A DNA stretch of 16,103 bases, taken from DATDOY01 sp035293045. GTDB lineage: Bacteria > Actinomycetota > Acidimicrobiia > IMCC26256 > JACPCJ01. How positions within the stretch are numbered: position 1 is the first letter of the stretch; every line of letters begins with the position of its first letter. Of this stretch, positions 8,298-13,579 are shown piece after piece. The stretch covers positions 1 through 16,103 of the forward strand of contig DATDOY010000014.1 of the NCBI GenBank assembly GCA_035293045.1, given 5' to 3'. A model generated the notes under the pieces. The model made no database searches. It was given only the letters and a program-made list of their open reading frames with translations, and was not told the DNA's origin. The translations under genes were made by a program, and so were the position numbers.

Positions 8298-8776
8298 GGC
8301 GCGTCCGCCTGTGTCGGGGTGCCCACGCCGTTGCGGCGGCTCTGCACGTACGAGCGTCCGGCGTCGACCACGAAGCGCCCACGGATGGCCTGGCGCCCGA
8401 GCAGCATGCGGAATCCCATCGCGTCGCGATTCGTCAAGGTCAGTTCGATCGGCCACCGCTCGCCGTCGACCTCGACGGTGGTGAGGATCACCGGCCGGAG
8501 TTGTTCTTTCCCACCGGAGTCGCGGATCAATCGTTCGTCGTGGAGTTCCGCCTCGGTTTCGACGGTGCGTCGCGCGCTGCGCTGGACGGGGTGCACCTTG
8601 AACCGCACCCAGCGGCGTCCGTCGCGCTCGAACTCGGTGACGTCGAAGGCGTGCAGTGTCGACGACCGGGCTCCCGTGTCGATCTTGGCCTTGAGCGCGG
8701 GGACGCCGAGCTCGGGCAACGACAGCCATTCCCTCCAGCCGAGGGTGGGTAGTGCATGGGGAGTGCTCCGACGCAT
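8294..8776 (-). CDS. RimB-like ATP-dependent zinc protease family protein (retropepsin fold)
   Basis: This 160-residue protein belongs to the family annotated as ATP-dependent zinc protease, which has a retropepsin-like fold. It shows WREWLSLPELGVPALKAKID (14-33) followed by DTGARSST (33-40), with D33 the likely catalytic aspartate. Later conserved blocks are RFKVHPVQ (58-65), TNRDAMGFRMLLGRQAI (115-131) and FVVDAGRSYV (135-144). Despite the family name, no zinc site or ATPase motif is evident. In Pseudomonas the homologue RimB is linked functionally to RimK. Here it is first in an overlapping rimB-rimK-astE-like series. The ATG at 8776 was chosen because longer frames run into nadD. No signal peptide is visible. 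Family assignment is good; cleavage of glutamate tails is inference from context. Confidence 0.87.
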   Translation of the reverse strand: MRRSTPHALPTLGWREWLSLPELGVPALKAKIDTGARSSTLHAFDVTEFERDGRRWVRFKVHPVQRSARRTVETEAELHDERLIRDSGGKEQLRPVILTTVEVDGERWPIELTLTNRDAMGFRMLLGRQAIRGRFVVDAGRSYVQSRRNGVGTPTQADAP

Positions 8777-8786
8777 GAGGGGCGCG

Positions 8787-8792
8787 ATGGTA
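8787..8792 (-). promoter_or_regulatory. Candidate -10 element for the rimB-rimK-astE-like operon
   Basis: On the minus strand this reads TACCAT and ends 10 bases before the ATG at 8776, so the mRNA would have almost no leader. No Shine-Dalgarno sequence and no clear -35 are visible. Only 44 bases separate this start from the divergent nadD start. Confidence 0.3.
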
Positions 8793-8807
8793 GTGGCGGG
8801 CCGCCGG

Positions 8808-8813
8808 TACGCT
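8808..8813 (+). promoter_or_regulatory. Candidate -10 element for the nadD operon
   Basis: TACGCT lies 7 bases ahead of the nadD GTG at 8821, which is a typical layout for leaderless transcripts in actinobacteria. There is no Shine-Dalgarno sequence and no convincing -35. It is back to back with the candidate promoter of the rimB-like gene. Confidence 0.4.
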
Positions 8814-8820
8814 CCCGTGC

Positions 8821-9426
8821 GTGGCGACGGAACGGCTGGGGATCCTCGGTGGCACCTTCGACCCACCCCATGTGGCGCACGTTCATCTCGCCGAGGCGGC
8901 TCGCGACCAGTTCGACCTGGATCGCGTGCTCCTCGTGGTCGCCGGCGATCCGTGGCAGAAGGCCGGCGCCGTCGAGGCCGGAGCGGAGGAGCGCTTGGCG
9001 ATGGCCGAGGCCGCGTTCTCGGGCATGGCCGGGATCGAGGTGTCGGCCATGGAGGTCGGGCGACCCGGACCGACCTACACCGTCGACACCCTCGAGGCGT
9101 TGGCGCGTGACGATCGCGTTCTGCTCCTCATTCTCGGTGCCGACGCTGCGGCCCGGATCCAGACGTGGCATCGGGCGGAACGGGTTCGAGAGTTGGCCAC
9201 CCTGTTGGTCGCCGACCGCAGCGGGTCAGGGGAGGCCGCGGAGCAGGTCGTCGCTCGACTGCGCGAGCGCGGGTGGCGCTGCGAGGTCCTGAACTTCCAA
9301 CCCCACGCCGTTTCATCGACGGCGCTGCGGCAACGGCTCGCTGGCGGAGAGGACGTGGCGGAAGAGATTCCCGTCGAGGTGGTCCGCGTGGTCGAGGAAC
9401 GGGGTCTTTACACTCGATCCCAATGA
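8821..9426 (+). CDS. nadD: Nicotinate-nucleotide adenylyltransferase
   Basis: NadD transfers AMP from ATP to nicotinate mononucleotide, forming deamido-NAD in the cytoplasm. The 201-residue product has the nucleotidyltransferase signature GGTFDPPHVAH (10-20), TYTVDTLEAL (85-94), LGADA (105-109) and the C-terminal VSSTALR (164-170), matching the family's ISSTxxR. Length is normal for the family. The GTG start has no Shine-Dalgarno sequence but a -10-like TACGCT 7 bases upstream. The stop overlaps the next ATG by ATGA, and the same overlap occurs between the next gene and rsfS, so the three genes form a coupled operon. In actinobacteria nadD normally follows proA; here the two are separated by seven other genes. 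Confidence 0.95.
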   Translation: MATERLGILGGTFDPPHVAHVHLAEAARDQFDLDRVLLVVAGDPWQKAGAVEAGAEERLAMAEAAFSGMAGIEVSAMEVGRPGPTYTVDTLEALARDDRVLLLILGADAAARIQTWHRAERVRELATLLVADRSGSGEAAEQVVARLRERGWRCEVLNFQPHAVSSTALRQRLAGGEDVAEEIPVEVVRVVEERGLYTRSQ

Positions 9427-10712
9427 CGTCACCGGGGCCGCCCGTCGGACTGGACACCCAACCGCCGACCCCCGAAGCCCCGTCCGCCCCGCCCTCCGGT
9501 TCGCGCGAGCTCGTCGACGGGCGAGAGGCGCTGGCGCGCCGCGGCGGCCCGATGATCGTCACGCCCACGCCGGACACCGCACGACGTCGACGGGTCATCG
9601 CGCGCCGTCGACTCGTTGGTGCGGTGGGTGGAGTCGTGGTCCTCGCCGTCGTCGTCGGGGTCATCGCGCCGGTTCGCGATCGCCTGTCCGACCTCGTGCC
9701 CTCGACGCGCGACGGCGTCGCCGCGCCGTCGGCCTCGAGCGTGTTGCTGGCGTGGCCGACGTCGGGAGGCGGCGCTTCGATCGTCATGCTCGGTGCGCCC
9801 GGTCTCACCCAAGGTTCTGCGCTCCTGATCCCTGGAAACACCCAGGTCGAGGTCCCGTCGTTCGGGTCGGCCACCCTGGCCTCGGCCCTCCGCTCCGGAG
9901 GTCCCGACACCCTCGACCTCGCCGTCGAAAACGCGCTGGGATACGACACCGGCGAGGTCGTGGGACTCGCCGCCGAGAATCTCGCGGCGCTCCTGGGCGT
10001 GGTCGGTCCGTTGAACGTGCGACTGCGGGCACCCGTCGTGGTGGGTGATCGCTCGTATCCCGCGGCGACGGTGAGACTGACGGCCGACGAGGCGGCGACC
10101 CTCGCCGCGACGCGGTCCGACGACTCGACGGAGATCGACCATTTGGCCGTCGTGCATGCCGTGCTCGAGGGGTGGCTCGACGCGCTCGACGCCGCGGAGG
10201 TCGACGCCGTCTCCCGACTCCTCCATGATCAGGTGAGGATCGACGACGCTCGGGTCGAGCGGATCGCGGCCGTGTTGACGTCGTTGATCAGTCGCCACGT
10301 CGCGTTCGACACCCTCGAGGTGATCCCGCTGGGCGTTCCCGACGAGCGGTATCGCATCGACGGCGATGCCGCCGACGACGAGCTCGCCGTGTTGCTTCCC
10401 GGACTGGCGTTCTCGTCCACCGGGGCGAGGGTTCGAGTCGAGATCCTGAACGGTACGGGGACCGCCGGCATCGCCACCGAGGCGGCGCGGCGGTTGATCC
10501 CCGAGGGCGCAGAGGTGGTGCTGATGGGGAACGCGTCGAGCTTCGGTGTGCGCGAAACGCTCCTGGTGCTCCAGACGGCGTCGGCCGAGGCGGACGCTCG
10601 ACGCTTTGCGGGCGCGCTCGGCGTCGGAGACATCCGCATGGCCAGAAACCCGCTCGGCGTGGCTGATGTTTCCATCGTGCTCGGCGCCGATTTCGACCCT
10701 GGAGGTGAATGA
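9423..10712 (+). CDS. Membrane-anchored LCP-like protein with LytR_C domain
   Basis: The 429-residue product has a proline-rich cytoplasmic N-terminus, a basic stretch RRRRVIARRR (54-63) and one membrane helix (about 64-83). An extracytoplasmic part follows. Residues about 105-215 resemble an LCP (LytR-CpsA-Psr) fold: LLIPGNTQVEVPSFGSATLA takes the place of the usual SIPRDT block, followed by GGPDTLDLAVENALGYDTGE. The catalytic arginine/aspartate of the PRD block is absent, so transfer of cell-wall polymers is doubtful. Residues about 336-422 form a LytR_C domain starting VRVEILNGTGTAGIA. LCP/LytR-type genes are known between nadD and rsfS in other actinobacteria, which supports the call. Start and stop both overlap neighbours by ATGA. 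An alternative reading is a purely structural or binding protein. The membrane topology and LytR_C assignments are firmer than the LCP one. Confidence 0.78.
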   Translation: MTSPGPPVGLDTQPPTPEAPSAPPSGSRELVDGREALARRGGPMIVTPTPDTARRRRVIARRRLVGAVGGVVVLAVVVGVIAPVRDRLSDLVPSTRDGVAAPSASSVLLAWPTSGGGASIVMLGAPGLTQGSALLIPGNTQVEVPSFGSATLASALRSGGPDTLDLAVENALGYDTGEVVGLAAENLAALLGVVGPLNVRLRAPVVVGDRSYPAATVRLTADEAATLAATRSDDSTEIDHLAVVHAVLEGWLDALDAAEVDAVSRLLHDQVRIDDARVERIAAVLTSLISRHVAFDTLEVIPLGVPDERYRIDGDAADDELAVLLPGLAFSSTGARVRVEILNGTGTAGIATEAARRLIPEGAEVVLMGNASSFGVRETLLVLQTASAEADARRFAGALGVGDIRMARNPLGVADVSIVLGADFDPGGE

Positions 10713-11131
10713 TCGCCATCGCAGCGGCCAACATCAGGGAAGTGAGTACGACGGAACGAGCCGACATCCAGCGCCAGGCGCTCGCCGCGGCGAGCGCGGC
10801 GGCATCGAAGAAGGGCGAGGCGATCGTCGTGCTCGACGTCGGACCGATCCTCGCCATCACCGATTACTTCGTGATCGCAAGCGGCACCAACGATCGGCAG
10901 GTGAGGACCATCGTCGACGAGGTCGAGCGGCAGTTGAAGGATCGCTTCGACATCGCGCCGCTCCGCGTCGAGGGCGCCGCCGAGGGACAGTGGGTGCTGA
11001 TGGATTATGGCGACTTCTGGGTGCACGTGTTCCTCGACGAGACCCGGCACTACTACGAGCTCGAGCGGCTGTGGTCGGACGCCGCGCGGGTGCCGTTCCG
11101 CGACACGGCGAGCGGTGCGTCCACCGGCTGA
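10709..11131 (+). CDS. rsfS: Ribosomal silencing factor RsfS
   Basis: RsfS binds ribosomal protein uL14 and blocks joining of the 30S and 50S subunits when nutrients are short. The product is 140 residues with the family core KKGEAIVVLDVGPILAITDY (34-53), then FVIASGTNDRQV (54-65), VEGAAEGQWVLMDYGDFWVH (87-106) and RHYYELERLW (113-122). The ATG at 10709 overlaps the preceding TGA and follows GGAGG at 10701-10705, though with short spacing. A GTG at 10742, preceded by AGGGAA, would remove the first 11 residues and leave the domain complete, so the start is not certain. It is the third gene in the nadD operon, as expected in this phylum. Confidence 0.94.
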   Translation: MIAIAAANIREVSTTERADIQRQALAAASAAASKKGEAIVVLDVGPILAITDYFVIASGTNDRQVRTIVDEVERQLKDRFDIAPLRVEGAAEGQWVLMDYGDFWVHVFLDETRHYYELERLWSDAARVPFRDTASGASTG

Positions 11132-11151
11132 GGTCGCGGTCAGAATCTGAC

Positions 11152-12324
11152 GTGACCGAGGACGATGGGGGGACGCCGATCGAGGGGTCGTGCGACCCCG
11201 CCTTCGAGGCGGTGCGCCAGGCGTTCGCCGACAACTTCGCCCTGCGGGGCGAAGTGGGGGCGGCCGTGTGCGTGGTCGTGCACGGCCGCACCGTCGTCGA
11301 TCTGGCCGGGGGATGGGCCGATCACGACCGGCGCCGCGCGTGGATGCCGACGACGCCGGTCAACGTGTTCTCGGTGGGCAAGCCGCTCTCGGCGTTGGTC
11401 GCGCTCCGGCTGGTGGCGGAAGGACGACTCGACCTCGACGCGCCGATCGCCGGGTGGTGGCCGGAGTTTGCCGCGGCGGGCAAGGAGTCGGTCACCCTGC
11501 GGCAGGTCCTGAGTCACCGGGCCGGACTGCCCGCGGTGCGCCGGCGGTTGCCCCCCGGGGCGATGTTCGAGTGGGACCTGATGTGCTCGGCGTTGGCGGC
11601 GCAGGAACCCTGGTGGGGACCGGGGAGCGCCCACGGGTACCACGTGAACACGTATGGGTTTCTCGTGGGCGAGGTGATCCGTCGCGTCACTGGCCGTTCG
11701 GTCGGCGCGTTGGTGGCGGACTGGATTGCCGGGCCGATCGGCGCCGACCTGTCGATCGGGATCCCGGCCGATCGGGATGGGGAGGTGGCCGAGTTTCTGT
11801 GGCCCGACACGTTCGTCGCGCCCGAGGAGGAACCGGCGGGGATGTCCGCGGACGCCTTGATGGTGCACAACACCTACTTCAACCCCTCGGGGTTTTCGGG
11901 CGCGGGGGTGGTGAACACGGCGGGCTGGCGCCGCGCCGAAATTCCGTCGACCAACGTTCACGGGACGGCGCGCGGGGTGGCCCGCCTCTACGAAGCGATG
12001 GCGGGTGGGGGCGCGGTGGACGGCGTGCGGATCGTCGAGCAAGAACTCCTCGCCGCGGCGACCGACGAGGTATCGGTCGGGGAGGACCGAGTCTTGGCCC
12101 GGCCGTCGCGATTCGGGTTGGGGTTCCAACTCACGCAGCCGGAACGGCCGCTCGGCCCGAACCCGGGGGCGTTCGGTCACTTCGGCGCGGGTGGATCGCT
12201 CGGCTTCGGCGACCCCGAGGCCGGCGTGGCGTTCGGGTACGTGATGAACAACGTCGGTCCGCGGTGGCAGAACCCGCTCAACGGCGCCTTGATCGACGCG
12301 GTCTACGAGTCGCTCGGCACCTGA
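11152..12324 (+). CDS. Beta-lactamase-fold serine hydrolase (EstB/class C-like)
   Basis: This 390-residue protein belongs to the serine beta-lactamase/penicillin-binding-protein-like family that includes EstB-type esterases. The nucleophile motif SVGK is at 74-77. The second motif lies in GYHVNTYGFLVGEV (162-175), with Y168 the likely catalytic tyrosine. The third is HFGAGGS (343-349), replacing the KTG box. VLSHRAGLP (119-127) is also typical. There is no signal peptide, so a cytoplasmic esterase or amidase is more likely than a secreted beta-lactamase; the substrate is unknown. The GTG at 11152 lies 20 bases after rsfS and lacks a strong ribosome-binding site. Other GTG starts nearby are possible, but this one leaves the family's usual N-terminus. 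It ends 60 bases before the convergent endonuclease gene. Confidence 0.87.
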   Translation: MTEDDGGTPIEGSCDPAFEAVRQAFADNFALRGEVGAAVCVVVHGRTVVDLAGGWADHDRRRAWMPTTPVNVFSVGKPLSALVALRLVAEGRLDLDAPIAGWWPEFAAAGKESVTLRQVLSHRAGLPAVRRRLPPGAMFEWDLMCSALAAQEPWWGPGSAHGYHVNTYGFLVGEVIRRVTGRSVGALVADWIAGPIGADLSIGIPADRDGEVAEFLWPDTFVAPEEEPAGMSADALMVHNTYFNPSGFSGAGVVNTAGWRRAEIPSTNVHGTARGVARLYEAMAGGGAVDGVRIVEQELLAAATDEVSVGEDRVLARPSRFGLGFQLTQPERPLGPNPGAFGHFGAGGSLGFGDPEAGVAFGYVMNNVGPRWQNPLNGALIDAVYESLGT

Positions 12325-12384
12325 CTCGCGCCGACCGAATCCCGACGACGTCCCGGAGACCGTGCGGAGCTCGGCGCGTCGCCG

Positions 12385-12837
12385 TCAGCGCCGGTGAGCG
12401 ACGTAGTAGTGGTGGCGACACAACCCGAGCGCCCGCTGAAGCCGGTCGCATCCCTCCACGCTGCACGGCGCGACCTGCACTCGCACGCGCCGCGCCTTGT
12501 GATCCCAGAAGGCAAAGAGCCGTTCCCTCCAGGCGAGGTATTGCTCCCGCTTGTAGGACTCCGGCAGGTGCTCGTCCATGAACGGGATGATCACGCCGAT
12601 CAGATCATGGGTGCTCTGGACCGTGAATGTGACCTCGTCGTCATAGTGCGCTTGGCGCCTCGGAGACTCGACCACGATGCCAACAGCGAAGAAATCGATG
12701 AGGGCCTCGCACATCGACCGATCCGAAGCGGCAAGCCCGACGTGGAATGCGAATCGCGATCCGTCCGCGACTCCTGTGAAGCACCCTTCGGCTGCCGCGA
12801 ACCCGGCCAGGGTCCCGGGATCAGTACCCGGTGACAC
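12385..12837 (-). CDS. LAGLIDADG-type endonuclease-like protein, second of a tandem pair
   Basis: This frame encodes 150 residues from a GTG at 12837. It has one LAGLIDADG-like motif near its start, TLAGFAAAEGCF (about 9-20), with the acidic residue kept as Glu. The core RFAFHVGLAASDRSMCEALI, DEVTFTVQST and YLAWRERLFAFW match single-motif LAGLIDADG proteins. It ends in a Cys/His tail, CSVEGCDRLQRALGLCRHHY. It aligns along nearly all its length with the protein just upstream, so the two arose by duplication. Its start lies inside the upstream gene (17-base overlap), with no Shine-Dalgarno sequence; it may be translated by coupling. No frameshift is seen. Codon use is visibly less GC-biased than in the flanking genes, which suits a mobile origin. 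Single-motif members act as dimers, so a heterodimer with its neighbour is possible. Nuclease activity is inferred. Confidence 0.65.
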   Translation of the reverse strand: MSPGTDPGTLAGFAAAEGCFTGVADGSRFAFHVGLAASDRSMCEALIDFFAVGIVVESPRRQAHYDDEVTFTVQSTHDLIGVIIPFMDEHLPESYKREQYLAWRERLFAFWDHKARRVRVQVAPCSVEGCDRLQRALGLCRHHYYVAHRR

Positions 12838-13357
12838 GGTAGTAATGACGACGACACAGACCTTGGCCGCGAACCAATTCTGCGCAAGAGGGCATTCGGC
12901 AGATGGATCGACCAATTCGACGACGGGGCCGCGGCGAGGACTCGTAACGCACGAACTCCTCTCTCCACGATGCGAACTGCTTCCACTTGTGGCTGCACGG
13001 AGGAAGGAACCGTTCTGCAAATGGGATGGTCGCTTCGCGGTGGCCACGGGCGGACGCAATGGTCAGCGTGCTTGTCGGTTGCCAGCCCGGCCTCCGCTGC
13101 GGGCGAGAATTGATCGCCCCGAAACCCAGGAATTCTCGGAGCGCGCAGAGGATCGCCCGATCGCGCGTAGCGATCGTCACCTGGAACGCGAACCTCAACT
13201 TGGGCGAGCCGTCGGCAAACGATCGTGCCAAGTGGCTGATGGTGAAGGAGCCCTCCCCTGCGACGAAGCCACCAAGGGTGTGGCCGATGCGCGACAGTGG
13301 GATTCCTGGAAAAAACTGGGTGGAGGTGATCGGGATCGAACCGACTGCCTCTTGCAT
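12821..13357 (-). CDS. LAGLIDADG-type endonuclease-like protein overlapping tRNA-Ala
   Basis: From the ATG at 13357 this is 178 residues. It has one LAGLIDADG motif, TLGGFVAGEGSFTI (about 27-40), with the acidic residue kept. RFAFQVTIATRDRAI, STLTIAS and WREEFVRY follow, then a C-terminal tail CRMPSCAELVRGQGLCRRHY. It is a paralogue of the next gene. The start is the puzzle. No ATG, GTG or TTG lies in frame between the tRNA 3' end (13321) and the motif; only a CTG at about 13296 does. The ATG used here begins on the base after the tRNA anticodon. The frame is open further back to a GTG at 13456, upstream of the likely tRNA promoter. Translation of a tRNA-containing precursor, use of CTG, or lack of translation are all possible. 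The motif and paralogy make coding origin likely; the start given is provisional. Confidence 0.6.
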   Translation of the reverse strand: MQEAVGSIPITSTQFFPGIPLSRIGHTLGGFVAGEGSFTISHLARSFADGSPKLRFAFQVTIATRDRAILCALREFLGFGAINSRPQRRPGWQPTSTLTIASARGHREATIPFAERFLPPCSHKWKQFASWREEFVRYESSPRPRRRIGRSICRMPSCAELVRGQGLCRRHYYRVTGY

Positions 13358-13393
13358 GCCATGCAAGCGCTCTACCGACTGAGCTACACCCCC
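13321..13393 (-). tRNA. tRNA-Ala, anticodon GGC
   Basis: The minus strand folds into a standard 73-base cloverleaf. The acceptor arms GGGGGTG and CACCTCC pair with one G-U. The D arm is GCTC-AGTCGGTA-GAGC. The anticodon stem is CTTGC/GCAAG with loop ATGGCAT, placing GGC at 13358-13360. The variable loop is AGGCA and the T arm GTCGG-TTCGATC-CCGAT. The discriminator base is A and the next bases are CCC, so the CCA end is not encoded. It reads GCC/GCT alanine codons. It is uninterrupted, so the adjacent endonuclease genes are not in a tRNA intron. A six-T run follows at 13310-13315 on the same strand. Confidence 0.95.
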
Positions 13394-13406
13394 AGATGGA
13401 CCCACG

Positions 13407-13412
13407 ACGTTA
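13407..13412 (-). promoter_or_regulatory. Candidate -10 element for tRNA-Ala
   Basis: On the minus strand this reads TAACGT and ends 13 bases before the tRNA 5' end. Transcription would start about 7 bases ahead of the mature tRNA. The best -35 at 17-base spacing is TACGCA, which is weak. If right, the RNA would not include the GTG at 13456, leaving the ATG in the anticodon arm as the first in-frame start for the endonuclease-like gene. Confidence 0.35.
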
Positions 13413-13499
13413 CCAGCGCCCGATCGGAATGCGTACTCGTCGCACACGCTGCACACGCCTGCGACGGTAAACGGGTGGTGTGACAGTCATGATGGACGG

Positions 13500-13515
13500 A
13501 TCGGCCGCGGCCGAT
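13500..13515. repeat. Perfect 16-bp palindrome upstream of leuS
   Basis: ATCGGCCGCGGCCGAT equals its own reverse complement. It is centred about 40 bases upstream of the leuS -10 candidate, in the 186-base control region between the divergent tRNA-Ala and leuS genes. It could be an operator for a dimeric regulator; chance is also possible because the core is only G and C. Also in this region are two tandem copies of GCACACGC at 13442-13459. Confidence 0.5.
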
Positions 13516-13544
13516 TCACCCCCGGTTGTGCCTGGCCCCGTCGT

Positions 13545-13550
13545 TACACT
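13545..13550 (+). promoter_or_regulatory. Candidate -10 element for leuS
   Basis: TACACT lies 29 bases ahead of the leuS ATG and would give a leader of about 23 bases carrying the GGAGG ribosome-binding site at 13571-13575. No -35 at 16-18 bases matches the consensus well; TTGTGC at 13526-13531 is too close (13-base spacer). The leader is too short for a T-box. Confidence 0.45.
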
Positions 13551-13579
13551 CCGCCGACGGCGCTCGATCAGGAGGACAG

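Noticed and set aside
8298..8855. Extension of the rimK frame upstream of its ATG
   Set aside because: The RimK family starts with MKIAVLS at 8297, and the extension is the out-of-frame reading of the RimB-like gene.
12327..12378. 8-bp inverted repeat CGCGCCGA/TCGGCGCG between the convergent hydrolase and endonuclease genes
   Set aside because: The arms are short and 36 bases apart in GC-rich DNA; not enough to call a terminator.
12385..13393. Group I intron or intein housing the LAGLIDADG genes
   Set aside because: The tRNA is continuous, and there are no exon halves or host protein halves on either side.
12325..13393. Integrated element with tRNA attachment sites
   Set aside because: I looked for a second copy of the tRNA 3' end (GTTCGATCCCGATCACC) beyond the endonuclease genes and saw none; there is also no integrase.
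12677..13483. Plus-strand frame of 268 codons across the endonuclease pair and tRNA
   Set aside because: The minus-strand frames carry LAGLIDADG motifs and are paralogous to each other, while the plus-strand product has no recognisable domain and crosses the tRNA antisense.
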